From Xenophilus sp. AP218F (GTDB lineage Bacteria > Pseudomonadota > Gammaproteobacteria > Burkholderiales > Chromobacteriaceae): a stretch of 64,000 nt of DNA. This document shows, piece after piece, positions 44,959 through 54,399 of the stretch. The stretch's first letter is position 1, and each line of letters opens with the position of its first letter. The stretch lies in contig NJIE01000011.1 in NCBI GenBank assembly GCA_002213445.1, positions 46,383 to 110,382 on the forward strand, read 5' to 3'. Both the position numbers and the translations under genes were made by a program. Under the pieces are notes generated by a model, which was given only the letters and a program-made list of their open reading frames with translations, was not told the origin of the DNA and did no database searches.

Positions 44959-45794
44959 TCAAGCCAAGCAAGCCGCTGTCTTTCCTGGTGCTGGGCGTCG
45001 GGTACAGCTTTCTCTACCTGCCCATCGCGCTGCTGGTGCTGTATTCGTTCAACGAGTCCAAGCTGGTGACGGTATGGTCGGGCTTTTCCGTCAAATGGTA
45101 CGCCGCCTTGCTGGAGGATGACGAGCTGATCAACGCGGCCTGGCTGAGCCTCAAGATCGCGCTGATGACGGCGACGGCGTCGGTGGTGATCGGCACCTGG
45201 GCCGGTTTCGTGCTGGGACGCTTCGGCCGCTTCCGGATGTTCACGCTATTTACCGGCATGGTCAACGCGCCGCTGGTGATCCCGGAAGTGATCCAGGGCA
45301 TCTCGCTGCTGTTGCTGTTCGTGGCCATGGAGCAGGCTTTCGGCTGGCCGGGGGGGCGCGGCGTCTTCACCATCTGGATAGGGCACGTGATGCTGTGCGT
45401 CTCGTACGTCGCCATCGTGGTGCAGTCGCGGGTGCGGGAGCTGAACCTGTCTCTGGAAGAGGCGGCGATGGATCTGGGCGCGCGGCCGCTCAAGGTGTTC
45501 TTCGTCATCACTTTGCCGCTGATTTCGCAGGCGCTGGTGTCCGGCTGGCTGTTGTCCTTCACCCTGTCGCTGGACGATCTGGTGCTGACCGCCTTCCTTT
45601 CCGGTCCGGGCTCCACCACGCTGCCCATGGTGATCTTCTCGCGGGTGAGGCTGGGCCTGAATCCGGAAATGAACGCGCTGGCCACCATCTTCATCGTGCT
45701 GGTCACGATAGGCGTGGTGGGCGCCAACTATTACATGAACGCCATCGCGCGCAAGCGCGAAAAAGAGATGCGGCTGGCTTTCGCGGCCAACTAG
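44955..45794 (+). CDS. potI: Polyamine ABC transporter permease (PotI type)
   Basis: A 279-residue inner-membrane permease, partner of PotH. The EAA loop is EEAAMDLGARPLKVFFVITLPL; LPIALLVLYSFNESKLVTVWSGFS at the start and DDLVLTAFLSGPGSTTLPM near the end are PotI-like. Start ATG 44955 overlaps the potH stop by 4 nt. No ATPase gene (potG) follows or precedes in the window. Confidence 0.9.
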   Translation: MIKPSKPLSFLVLGVGYSFLYLPIALLVLYSFNESKLVTVWSGFSVKWYAALLEDDELINAAWLSLKIALMTATASVVIGTWAGFVLGRFGRFRMFTLFTGMVNAPLVIPEVIQGISLLLLFVAMEQAFGWPGGRGVFTIWIGHVMLCVSYVAIVVQSRVRELNLSLEEAAMDLGARPLKVFFVITLPLISQALVSGWLLSFTLSLDDLVLTAFLSGPGSTTLPMVIFSRVRLGLNPEMNALATIFIVLVTIGVVGANYYMNAIARKREKEMRLAFAAN

Positions 45795-45853
45795 CGTCCG
45801 GCGGGATGGACCATGCCGGCTTGTCCGGCTGCAGCCTACAAGGAGAAATGGGT

Positions 45854-47359
45854 ATGAAGAGGATATGGATCAGCGCGCTGATCGCCGGCTTGCCCGGCAT
45901 GGCGTTGGCCGACGCCAAGGCCGACGAAATCGCCAGGCTCAAGGCGCAGTTGCAGGCTTTGCAGTCGCAGATGCAGCAGCTGCAAAAGGCGGTGGACGCC
46001 GCGGCGGAAACCCGCAAAACCGAGGCGACGGCGAGCGAAGACGCCAACGCCGATCTGAAAGAGCGCGTGGCCGGCATGGAGCTGAAGGTGGACAGGCTCA
46101 ACACCGCGGCCAACGAGGGCCCGATAGCCGGCCTGAGCGTTACCGGCTACCTGGACCCGACTTATATTTACAATCGCTCCAATCACAGCTCGGGCTTCCA
46201 GTTCCTGAATCACCAGAACGCCTACACCTACGCCAACAGCACCTTCGGCGACGTCTACCTCGACATCAAGAAGACCTTCGGCGTCGGCCCGACCGCGCCC
46301 AGCGCCGAAATCAGCATCATGCCCAACCGCGGCTCCGGCAATACCTTGCTGGACGGCGCGGGCGGCAACAACATCATCAACACCGCGGTGATCAACTACC
46401 CCCTGTCCGACAGCCTGGCGCTCAACGCCGGGTTGATGAACAGCTTCGGCGGTTACGAGGCGCAGCTGTCCAACCAGATGACGACGCTGACGCACGGCCT
46501 GCTGTACGACTTCAGCGATCCGGGCAGCTACGTCGGCGCCGGCTTCAACTGGAGCCATGGCGCCTGGGCCTGGAAGTTCCTGGTGGGCAACGAGCAATTG
46601 CGCACCCATACCAGCGTGGCCGCCACCGGGACCAACGGCGATACCGGCCAGCCCACTACCAAGAGCAACAACACCCCCAGCGTCACCGCGCGGCTGGACT
46701 ACACCTGGAGCAGCGCCTGGGACTTGGGCTGGTCGTTCAACGCCGGCAAGCAGACCCTGGTCACCAGTTCGTCCAGTCTTGCCGCGGGCCAGGCGCCCAG
46801 CAACGGCTGCCAGGCCGGCGGCACCGGTTTTGGCTACCAGTGCGCCTCCTCCGACCCGTTCACGTCCTATTTCTTCACCGAGGCGGACGCCAGCTATACC
46901 CTGGGCGATGTCCTGTTCAACGCCGAAGTGGATTACGGCCGGCAGCAAAAGGCCGCCTGGAACGGCCAGGATGCGGTCTGGTACGGGGTGTCGCTGCTGG
47001 GGCATCGCAAATGGATGACGGACACGCTGGGCAAGATGGGCGCCACCTTGCGCTACGACTACCTGAACGACAGCAAGAACGGCGGCGGCGGGGGCGGCAT
47101 CGCGCTGTCCGGCAGCGGCATCGACAGCGCCAACGGCTTCGGCATCAGCCAGGCGTGCCTGGCCGCCGGCGGCGTCGATTGCAAAGGCGCGACGCGCCAG
47201 GCCCTGACTGCGGACCTGCTGTTTTTCCCCACCGACCAGCTGACGCTGAAACTGGAGTATCGCCACGACTGGGCCAACCAGGACATGTTCCTGTTCAACG
47301 ATGGCTCCTATCGCAAGAGCAGCGACATGATAGGGGCGCAGGCCGTATACACTTTCTGA
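45854..47359 (+). CDS. Outer-membrane porin-like protein (DUF3138 type)
   Basis: A 501-residue exported protein: signal peptide 1-19 (ending ALA), a coiled coil (about 22-60, DEIARLKAQLQALQSQ), then a long beta-barrel region of alternating strands that ends in Phe (AVYTF). This layout fits the DUF3138 family of beta-proteobacteria and coiled-coil porins. I take ATG 45854 because AAGGAG is at better spacing than for ATG 45848. It follows potI by 59 nt without a terminator, so it may let polyamines cross the outer membrane; this is inference. Confidence 0.75.
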   Translation: MKRIWISALIAGLPGMALADAKADEIARLKAQLQALQSQMQQLQKAVDAAAETRKTEATASEDANADLKERVAGMELKVDRLNTAANEGPIAGLSVTGYLDPTYIYNRSNHSSGFQFLNHQNAYTYANSTFGDVYLDIKKTFGVGPTAPSAEISIMPNRGSGNTLLDGAGGNNIINTAVINYPLSDSLALNAGLMNSFGGYEAQLSNQMTTLTHGLLYDFSDPGSYVGAGFNWSHGAWAWKFLVGNEQLRTHTSVAATGTNGDTGQPTTKSNNTPSVTARLDYTWSSAWDLGWSFNAGKQTLVTSSSSLAAGQAPSNGCQAGGTGFGYQCASSDPFTSYFFTEADASYTLGDVLFNAEVDYGRQQKAAWNGQDAVWYGVSLLGHRKWMTDTLGKMGATLRYDYLNDSKNGGGGGGIALSGSGIDSANGFGISQACLAAGGVDCKGATRQALTADLLFFPTDQLTLKLEYRHDWANQDMFLFNDGSYRKSSDMIGAQAVYTF

Positions 47360-47384
47360 TCCAGGCCGCACTCTCGTGCCTAAC

Positions 47385-47415
47385 GGGCAGCGTCGTCAGA
47401 CGCTGCCCTTTTTTT
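47385..47415 (+). terminator. Rho-independent terminator of the pot operon
   Basis: A perfect 10-bp stem (47385-47394 with 47399-47408), 4-nt loop, then seven T. Confidence 0.92.
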
Positions 47416-47419
47416 GCGC

Positions 47420-49099
47420 TTAACGCACCACGCGTCCCTCGCCGCGTCCGCGCGGGTCGGAAGCGGTGCCGGGTACGCCGTCTTTTACCTGGATGGCCTG
47501 CACGTCGCCCATGCGCCAGCCCTGATCCTTCAGGACATACCCCATGGCTTGCAGCGTTTTGGCCGTCTCGCCGCCAAGCGGCGCGTAGTCGTCGTAGAAA
47601 ATGGTGTCCTTGGGCAGCAGCTGATGGTGCACGCGCTGCGCCGCGACGGCTTGTTGCAAGGGCATCTGGAAGTCATAGACGTTGGTCAGCACCTGGAACA
47701 GGGTGGTGAAGATGCGCGAGCCGCCCGGCGTGCCGATCACCAGCGCCACCTTGCCGTCTTCGGCGACGATGGTGGGGCTCATCGACGACAGCATGCGTTT
47801 GCCCGGGGCGATGGCGTTGGCTTCCTTGCCCACCACGCCGAAAGCGTTGGCCACGCCCGGTTTGGCGCTGAAGTCGTCCATCTCGTCGTTCAGCAAGAAG
47901 CCGGCCCCTTGCACCACCACGCCGCTGCCGAAGTCGAAATTGAGCGTGTAGGTGTTGGCCACTGCGTTGCCCCATTTGTCCAGAACCGAGAAGTGCGTGG
48001 TCTGATGCGGCTCCAGCCCCGGTTTGACGTCGCCGGTCGGCGAGATGGCTTTGGGATTGATTTCCGCCGCCCGGCGGAGCAGGTAGTCGGCGTTGGTCAG
48101 CTGCGCGACCGGCACCGGATTGAAATCAGGATCGCCCAGGTAGTCGGCTCGGTCGGCGAACACCCGTTTCTCGATTTCCGCCAGCAGGTGCAGATAGGGC
48201 GCGGAGTTGTGGGCGAGGCCGGCGAAATCGGCCGCCCGGTTTTCCTTCAGCGTCAAGAGCTGTTGCAAGGCGATGCCGCCGGAGCTGGGCGGCGGGGCCG
48301 TGTACACCTGCTTGCCGCGCCAGGCGAAGCTGATCGGCTCGCGCCACTTGGCCTGGTAGCTCCTGAGATCATCCGCCGAGATCAGGCCGCCGTCGCGGCG
48401 CATCTGCGCCAGCAGCAGTTTGGCGGTCTGGCCGTTGTAGAAATCGGCGGGGCCCTGGCGCGCGATGCGTTTTAGGGTGGCGGCGAGCTCCGGCTGGAGG
48501 AAGGTTTCGCCGGCCCGCATGCCGCCAAAATAACGGGCGAAATTGGTCTTGCCGGCAAACAGCTTCACCGCGTCGGAGCGGTATTGGTACTGGCCGGGCG
48601 CAACGGCGAAGCCTTGCTCGGCATAGCGTATCGCCGGCTGCAGCAGCTGGCGCCACTTGAGCTTTCCAAACCGCTGGTGCGCCTGCCACAAGCCCATCAC
48701 CGTGCCGGGCACGCCGGCGGCCTTGGCGCCGACCAGGCTCAGGTTTTCGATCACCTCGCCCTTGTCGTCCAGATACATGGTTTTGTGCGCGGCCAGTGGC
48801 GCGGTTTCGCGGTAATCCAGGAAATAGGGCTTGCCGGCGACATACAGCGTCATGAAACCGCCGCCGCCGATATTGCCGGCTTCGGGGTAGGTAACCGCCA
48901 GCGTGAAGGCGGTGGCGACCGCGGCGTCAACCGCATTGCCGCCGGCTTGGAGAATCTCGGCGGCGACCTGCGCGCCGTAACGGTCGGGGGCGGCCACCGC
49001 GCCGGCGTCCAGCGCGACGCTCGCCAAGGCCAGCGGGCTGAATAGCAGCACGGTCAGCGCCGCGCCGCGTAACGGAGGGAGGGGAAATGAACGGGGCAT
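47420..49099 (-). CDS. ggt: Gamma-glutamyltransferase
   Basis: A 559-residue periplasmic enzyme that splits glutathione and other gamma-glutamyl compounds. A signal peptide (1-26) leads to the family start AVAAPDRYGAQVAAEILQAGGNAVDAAVA and NIGGGGFM. The autoprocessing site and N-terminal nucleophile Thr of the small subunit are in HQTTHFSVLDKWGN; SSMSPTIV and GTPGGSRI form the oxyanion and binding loops. GGAG lies before ATG 49097-49099. Converges on the pot operon. Confidence 0.94.
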   Translation of the reverse strand: MPRSFPLPPLRGAALTVLLFSPLALASVALDAGAVAAPDRYGAQVAAEILQAGGNAVDAAVATAFTLAVTYPEAGNIGGGGFMTLYVAGKPYFLDYRETAPLAAHKTMYLDDKGEVIENLSLVGAKAAGVPGTVMGLWQAHQRFGKLKWRQLLQPAIRYAEQGFAVAPGQYQYRSDAVKLFAGKTNFARYFGGMRAGETFLQPELAATLKRIARQGPADFYNGQTAKLLLAQMRRDGGLISADDLRSYQAKWREPISFAWRGKQVYTAPPPSSGGIALQQLLTLKENRAADFAGLAHNSAPYLHLLAEIEKRVFADRADYLGDPDFNPVPVAQLTNADYLLRRAAEINPKAISPTGDVKPGLEPHQTTHFSVLDKWGNAVANTYTLNFDFGSGVVVQGAGFLLNDEMDDFSAKPGVANAFGVVGKEANAIAPGKRMLSSMSPTIVAEDGKVALVIGTPGGSRIFTTLFQVLTNVYDFQMPLQQAVAAQRVHHQLLPKDTIFYDDYAPLGGETAKTLQAMGYVLKDQGWRMGDVQAIQVKDGVPGTASDPRGRGEGRVVR

Positions 49100-49759
49100 G
49101 CTTTCTCCTTTGCATTTTCTGTTATCGGGACTGCATGACGGTTATGCCTTGGGAGAGAAAGAATGGCAAGGATTGTCGGCTTGTCGGACAGGGTAGCGGC
49201 GCGACGAATGGCGGTGCGGACGGCGATTTGGCGCGGCAATCGCCGCCAAATGCATTCGAGAATAATCCTTTTCTAAATAACAAAATTTTGTATTAAGCGA
49301 GGCAATTAATCGTTAGACAAAATGACAACAAGAAAACTCATGGCTGAAGCCAGACTTTCGCATGGATCAGTTAAGCCGCATGTGTTGCCGAGTGGTGAAT
49401 TTGTTCAGTCTCAGTATTTGAAAAGCAAAAATGCAACAGATTAAACATGTTTCCAAACAGTTTTCACATGTTAATATCTATGTATTTATGATATTTAAAT
49501 ATTTGCTAAATCGTTTTTATGCTTGATGATCTTGTTTTGTCGAGAATTGGAGTGGGGATTTTTGGGTTTTATTTGATAGCAAATGATCTCAATCTTTTTG
49601 TCGCTTGTGTGTGAAATAAAAGAATATTGACGTTTGTCATTACAAACTTTCACACTGAAGCCGCCTGAAAAAGGGCGTGGAGAATTAAAGAAACAAATTA
49701 AAGAGCCATACGCTCACGAGGCGAGTGGTCAGATTGTCTACAAGGGATTTGGAGAAATC
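49100..49759. other. Long AT-rich regulatory region before the TonB receptor gene
   Basis: 660 bases, distinctly AT-rich from about 49250 to 49640. No gene is supported. It must hold the ggt and receptor promoters. A nested dyad at 49609-49655 (listed separately) is the clearest structure; no good Fur box was seen. Confidence 0.6.
49609..49655. promoter_or_regulatory. Nested inverted repeats upstream of the TonB-dependent receptor
   Basis: GTGTGAAA (49609-49616) is complementary to TTTCACAC (49648-49655). Inside lies a second perfect repeat, GTTTGT-CATT-ACAAAC (49632-49647). The pair is about 105 nt before the start codon and may be an operator or a leader RNA structure. Confidence 0.5.
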
Positions 49760-52306
49760 ATGAACTATAAGAGGAAAGCCCTGGTCGTGGCGGTGTCCTT
49801 GATCGGCAGCGTCGGCTATTTGCCTGCGGCTCATGCCGATTCCGACAGCACCGGCACGCTGGATCGGGTGGAAATCACCGGTTCCAACATCAAGCGCTCC
49901 ATCAAGCAGGAGCAGGCCATTCCGATGACGATCATCAAAACCGATGATCTGGTCAAACAAGGCCTGACGTCGGTTGAGCAGGTGGTCAACAGCTTGGCTT
50001 CCAACCAGTCCAGCATCGGCGCCAATGCCGCGGTGGGCGCGTCTACCGGCGGCGCGGCTTACGCCAGCTTGAGAGGCCTGGGCCATCAGTACACGCTGAT
50101 CCTGCTGGACGGCCGCCGCATCGTGAATCAGCCGATGGATGGCACATCCGTCGACTTGAATGCGATTCCCCTGTCGGTTATCGATCGCGTGGAGGTGGTG
50201 CGCGATGGCGCGTCCGCCATTTACGGCACCGACGCCATTGGCGGCGTAATCAACTTCATCACCAAGAAAAGCATGACCGGTCTGGCGGTCGGCGGCGAAT
50301 TCGTTTCGCCGCAGCGTTCCGGCGGGCAGGAAAAAAGCGCGAATATTTCTTATGGCTATGGCGATCTGGCCAAAGACGGTTTCAATCTCTACGGCGCGTA
50401 TGATTATCATAAGACTGATAAGATCATGGCCAGTCAGCGTGATTTCGCCACCAATATCACCAGCAGCACCAAGCGCAGCGTAAATAGCTTCCCGCCTAAT
50501 TACCTGAACGCCAACGGCGATTTGGTGAATGCACATCCGGCGTGCCTGCCGCCTTATTCCATTCCGGACGGCAGCGGCGCTTGCGCGGAACAATATTCCC
50601 TGTTCCCGTCCATTCAGCCGGAAGTCGAGCAACAAACCGGCGTATTGAAAGGCACCACCCGATTCGGCGATCACGAATTGTCTTTGCAATACATGATCAC
50701 CCATACCAAGAACACCACCTGGGTCGCGCCGACGCCGTTCAGCGGCGACGTCACCTCGCCGACGGCGCCGGGCCAGAATCCGGCCGACGGTCCGTTCCCG
50801 GTTTACGGCCGTTCGGTTCCGGCCGGCGACCGCGTGGACAGCAGCACCGCGACGACCCAGCGTCTGCAGATGAACCTGGAAGGCCTGATCGCCGGCTGGG
50901 ATTACCGCGCCGGCCTCGGCCACTCCGAGAGCAAGGTCACCCATGACGTGGTGAGCGGCTACCTGAGTCAGAGCAAGCTGCAAAACGCCTTGAACAACGG
51001 CTTCGATCCGGGCAACCCCGACCCGGCCGCCTGGCAGCCGTACGCCGCCTCCGGCCAGATCGAGCAGGCCAAGTCCAAGCTCGACCTGGCCGACTTCAAG
51101 GTGAGCAAGGAAGTGCTGGAATTGCCGGCAGGCATGCTGGCGGTGGCCTTGGGCATGGAAGCCCGTCATGAAACCATCGAACACACCTACAACCACGCGC
51201 TGGCCAGCGACACGCTCAGCACCGGCCTGACCAAGACCACCGACGGCACCGGCGCGCGCAACGCGCAAGCGCTGTACGGCGAAGTGGATATTCCGGTGAT
51301 CAAGCACCTGGACGCCAACCTGGCGGTGCGTTACGACCACTACAGCGACGCCGGCAGCTCGGTCAATCCCAAGGTGGCCCTGAAGTACCAGCCCGTTCCG
51401 CAGGTGCTGTTCCGCACCTCGGCCAGCACCGGCTTCCGCGCGCCTTCGCTGTACGACATCAACCAGCCCAACCAGCAGCAGCTGACCGCCAAGAACTACA
51501 CCGACCCGGTGCTGTGCCCGGGCGGCGTGGCTCAACCTGGCGCGGGCACCACCTCTTGCGTCAAGACCCAGCAGAACCTGATGGTCGGCGGCAACAAATC
51601 GCTGCAACCGGAAAAGTCGTCTTCGCTGTCCTTCGGCATCGTGCTGGAGCCGGTGAAGGATCTGACCGCCAGCGCCGACTTCTGGTGGACCAATATCCAG
51701 AACACCATCAGTTCGCTGAACGAGCAAACCATCTTCGGCAATCCCGCCAAATACGCCAACCTGTTCGTGCGCGACGCCAACAACAATCTGCAGTATGTGC
51801 TGGATTCCACCCAGAACCTGGGCAATACCAGCGCCGCCGGCGTCGACCTGAGCTTCTCCTACCGTTTGCCGCGCACTTCGGTGGGCGACTTCACGGTCAA
51901 TCTGGATGGCACTTACATCAGCAAGCATTCCTTCCAGAACGAGAAGGGCGGCGAGTATGTCAGCGACCTGGGCGCTTACGTGAACGGCGGTCCGACCTTC
52001 CGCTGGCAGCACAATCTGTCGCTGAACTGGATGCGCGGCGCGTGGAGCGCGATTCTGGCCCAGGATTACAAGTCGGGTTACACCGACTCGGACGGCAAGC
52101 ACATGGTGAAGCCTTACTCCACCTGGAACCTGTCCGGCACCTACGCCTGGGACAAGAAGCTGAGCTTCACCGCCGGCGTGAAGAACCTGTTTGACCAACT
52201 CCCGCCGTGGAGCAACCAGGGCGACACCACGCCGCAAGGCTACGACCCGCGCTTTACCGATCAGGTGGGTCGCGCTTACTTCGTGAAGGCCAACTACAAG
52301 ATGTAA
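49760..52306 (+). CDS. TonB-dependent outer-membrane receptor
   Basis: An 848-residue receptor. Signal peptide 1-27 (ending AHA), then a TonB-box-like start near LDRVEITGSNIKR, the plug domain (about 50-165) with LRGLGHQYTLILLDGRRI and VEVVRDGASAIYGTDAIGGVINFITK, and a 22-strand barrel with STGFRAPSLYD and the C-terminal AGVKNLFDQLP...YFVKANYKM. This group (long loops, VEITGSNI start) often takes up vitamins, peptides or plant-derived carbon rather than siderophores; the substrate is unknown. GGAG before ATG 49760. A strong hairpin follows. Confidence 0.9.
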   Translation: MNYKRKALVVAVSLIGSVGYLPAAHADSDSTGTLDRVEITGSNIKRSIKQEQAIPMTIIKTDDLVKQGLTSVEQVVNSLASNQSSIGANAAVGASTGGAAYASLRGLGHQYTLILLDGRRIVNQPMDGTSVDLNAIPLSVIDRVEVVRDGASAIYGTDAIGGVINFITKKSMTGLAVGGEFVSPQRSGGQEKSANISYGYGDLAKDGFNLYGAYDYHKTDKIMASQRDFATNITSSTKRSVNSFPPNYLNANGDLVNAHPACLPPYSIPDGSGACAEQYSLFPSIQPEVEQQTGVLKGTTRFGDHELSLQYMITHTKNTTWVAPTPFSGDVTSPTAPGQNPADGPFPVYGRSVPAGDRVDSSTATTQRLQMNLEGLIAGWDYRAGLGHSESKVTHDVVSGYLSQSKLQNALNNGFDPGNPDPAAWQPYAASGQIEQAKSKLDLADFKVSKEVLELPAGMLAVALGMEARHETIEHTYNHALASDTLSTGLTKTTDGTGARNAQALYGEVDIPVIKHLDANLAVRYDHYSDAGSSVNPKVALKYQPVPQVLFRTSASTGFRAPSLYDINQPNQQQLTAKNYTDPVLCPGGVAQPGAGTTSCVKTQQNLMVGGNKSLQPEKSSSLSFGIVLEPVKDLTASADFWWTNIQNTISSLNEQTIFGNPAKYANLFVRDANNNLQYVLDSTQNLGNTSAAGVDLSFSYRLPRTSVGDFTVNLDGTYISKHSFQNEKGGEYVSDLGAYVNGGPTFRWQHNLSLNWMRGAWSAILAQDYKSGYTDSDGKHMVKPYSTWNLSGTYAWDKKLSFTAGVKNLFDQLPPWSNQGDTTPQGYDPRFTDQVGRAYFVKANYKM

Positions 52307-52317
52307 AACCCCAGACG

Positions 52318-52343
52318 CCGGGGCGGCCGCCGGGCCGCCCCGG
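52318..52343 (+). other. GC hairpin between receptor and tonB
   Basis: An 11-bp perfect stem CCGGGGCGGCC/GGCCGCCCCGG (52318-52328 with 52333-52343) without a T-run. Likely mRNA 3'-end protection of the abundant receptor message. Confidence 0.65.
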
Positions 52344-52473
52344 CCGAGGGGAGCGCGCAGGTCGCGGAGGCCTTCGGCGTTCCGCGTCGCAATTGCCGCT
52401 CCGTACGCGTTTCCGGCTCACAAGGCCGGTCAAGCCGCCCGAAGCGACGCAGTAGAAAGATGGGTAACAACTT

Positions 52474-53124
52474 ATGGCAAGCATCTCCATGAGAAATGAC
52501 ACGGGCCTGAGAAACAGACGCACCGCCGGCCTGGTCGGCGTCGTCCTGTTTCATGCCCTGCTCATTTACGCGCTGGTCTCCGGTCTCGCCCAGGGGGTGG
52601 TGAAGGTGATCCAGCAGAAGGTGGAAGTGTCGGTGATCAGCGAACCGCCGCCGCCGCCCCCGCCGCCTCCGCCGCCCAAGATCGAGAAGGTGGTCCCCGC
52701 CGCCGCGCCGCCGGCCCCCAAGGCCTACGTGCCGCCGGTGGTCAACCCGCCGCCGCAGGTCCAGTCCGCCAACGCCATCGCCGCCACCACGTCCGATCCG
52801 GCGCCGCAACCGACGCCCAAACCGGCGGCCGAAGCGCCCAAGGGCCCGATCTCGGCCAAGGCCAACTGCAGCCATCGCGAAAACCCGGAATACCCGAGCA
52901 AGGCCCAGGAAGACGAAATCCAGGGCGTGGTGCGGGTGGTGTTCAGCGTGGGCGGCGACGGCAAGTTCAGCGGCCTGACCGACATCTCCTTCGATGGCGG
53001 CATCCCGCCGCGCTATCGCAGCGGCTTCAAATCGGCGATCACGGCGGCCCTGCAAGGCTACACGTGCCAGGCCAATTCCCAGCTATCGCAGGAATTCGGC
53101 TTCAAACTCGACTCTGGCTCCTAA
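52474..53124 (+). CDS. tonB: TonB energy transducer
   Basis: A 216-residue protein: N-terminal membrane anchor (about 19-40), a long Pro-rich periplasmic spacer with an unbroken run of prolines near residues 58-68, and a C-terminal TonB-type domain (about 133-205; PEYPSKAQEDEIQGVVRVVF) with a Cys pair. It passes energy from the ExbBD motor to outer-membrane receptors, first of all the one encoded upstream. The ribosome site before ATG 52474 is weak; ATG 52489 is an alternative. Confidence 0.87.
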   Translation: MASISMRNDTGLRNRRTAGLVGVVLFHALLIYALVSGLAQGVVKVIQQKVEVSVISEPPPPPPPPPPPKIEKVVPAAAPPAPKAYVPPVVNPPPQVQSANAIAATTSDPAPQPTPKPAAEAPKGPISAKANCSHRENPEYPSKAQEDEIQGVVRVVFSVGGDGKFSGLTDISFDGGIPPRYRSGFKSAITAALQGYTCQANSQLSQEFGFKLDSGS

Positions 53125-53159
53125 GACCAGGGCATCTCAAGACACAAAGGAGTAATACC

Positions 53160-53909
53160 ATGACCCAGATTTCCCGCGCCTTCCTGGCCAAGACCCTGCT
53201 GGCCATCGCCGGCCTGATCGCGCTGCCGGCCTTCGCCGCCGAAAGCGCCCACGTCACCAGTAACCCCTACGGCATCGACGCGCTGTGGGCGCAAGGCGAC
53301 TTCGTGGCCAAAGGCACGCTGATCATCCTGCTGATCATGTCCGCCTCCACCTGGTATGTGGGTATCGTCAAGCTGCTGGAACAGCGCCGCCTGCTCAAGC
53401 AAGGCCAGGAACTGCTCAGCCACCACGGCGTGGACCTGCAGAAGGCCGCCAGCGAGCTGGCCGACGAAGGCATGTACAGCGCGGTGGCCCAGGCCGGCAT
53501 CGAAGCGGCCGCCGAACACAAGGGCGAACTGGCCCAGCGCGTCGACCTGAACACCTGGGTGGCGATGGCCATCTCCGACGCGGTGGACTCCGCCAGCCAC
53601 CACATGCAAAACGGCCTGTCGGTGATCGCCACCGTCGGCTCCACGGCGCCCTTCGTCGGCCTGTTCGGCACGGTATGGGGCATCTACCACGCGCTGACCG
53701 CCATCGGCATCTCCGGCCAGGCCTCCATCGACAAGGTGGCCGGCCCGGTGGGTGAAGCGCTGATCATGACCGCCATCGGCCTCGCGGTCGCGGTGCCGGC
53801 GGTGCTGGGCTACAACTGGCTGGTGCGCCGCAACAAGCTGGTGCTGGACAACGTCCGCGTCGTCTCGGGCCGCCTGCACGCCAGCCTGCTGAACAACCCC
53901 ACCCGATAA
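53160..53909 (+). CDS. exbB: TonB-system motor protein ExbB
   Basis: A 249-residue MotA/TolQ/ExbB-type proton-channel protein. An N-terminal signal-like segment (ending AFA) is followed by a helix (about 51-72) and the conserved pore region GLSVIATVGSTAPFVGLFGTVWGIYHAL and GEALIMTAIGLAVAVPAVLGYNW. AAAGGAG lies before ATG 53160, 35 nt after tonB. Confidence 0.94.
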   Translation: MTQISRAFLAKTLLAIAGLIALPAFAAESAHVTSNPYGIDALWAQGDFVAKGTLIILLIMSASTWYVGIVKLLEQRRLLKQGQELLSHHGVDLQKAASELADEGMYSAVAQAGIEAAAEHKGELAQRVDLNTWVAMAISDAVDSASHHMQNGLSVIATVGSTAPFVGLFGTVWGIYHALTAIGISGQASIDKVAGPVGEALIMTAIGLAVAVPAVLGYNWLVRRNKLVLDNVRVVSGRLHASLLNNPTR

Positions 53910-53920
53910 GGCAGAAAGCC

Positions 53921-54355
53921 ATGGCCCGCTACAAGCGATTTGGGCACGGCAGGGGGGAAGAAGACCAGGTGCTCTCGGCGATCAACACCACCCCGCTGGT
54001 GGACGTGATGCTGGTGCTGCTGATCATCTTCCTGATCACCGTGCCGGTGGTGACCCAGACGGTGAAGATGGAATTGCCGAAGGAAGCCAACATACCGACG
54101 CAAACCAAGCCGGAGAACGTGGTGCTGGGGGTGGACACGAGCAACACGATCTACTGGAACACCACGCCGCTGAAGAGCCAGCAGGAACTGCTGGACCGGC
54201 TGGTGGCGGCGGCGAAGAAGGAGCCGCAACCGGAAGTGCACATCCGGGGCGACGCGGCCTCCAAGTACGCGCCGATCGGGCGCATCGTGCTGGCGGTGCA
54301 GCAGGCGGGGATCGTGAAGATCGCCTTCATCACCGAGCCGCCGGGTAAAAACTAG
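53921..54355 (+). CDS. exbD: TonB-system motor protein ExbD (first copy)
   Basis: A 144-residue protein with a single membrane helix (about 25-45) in INTTPLVDVMLVLLIIFLI; the Asp of PLVD is the proton-carrying residue. The C-terminal periplasmic domain binds TonB or peptidoglycan. It lies 11 nt after exbB and is followed by a second exbD. Confidence 0.94.
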   Translation: MARYKRFGHGRGEEDQVLSAINTTPLVDVMLVLLIIFLITVPVVTQTVKMELPKEANIPTQTKPENVVLGVDTSNTIYWNTTPLKSQQELLDRLVAAAKKEPQPEVHIRGDAASKYAPIGRIVLAVQQAGIVKIAFITEPPGKN

Positions 54356-54399
54356 GAATCGGGGCGGCGGCGCGGCCGCGGCTCCGGGAGGAGAAGGAC

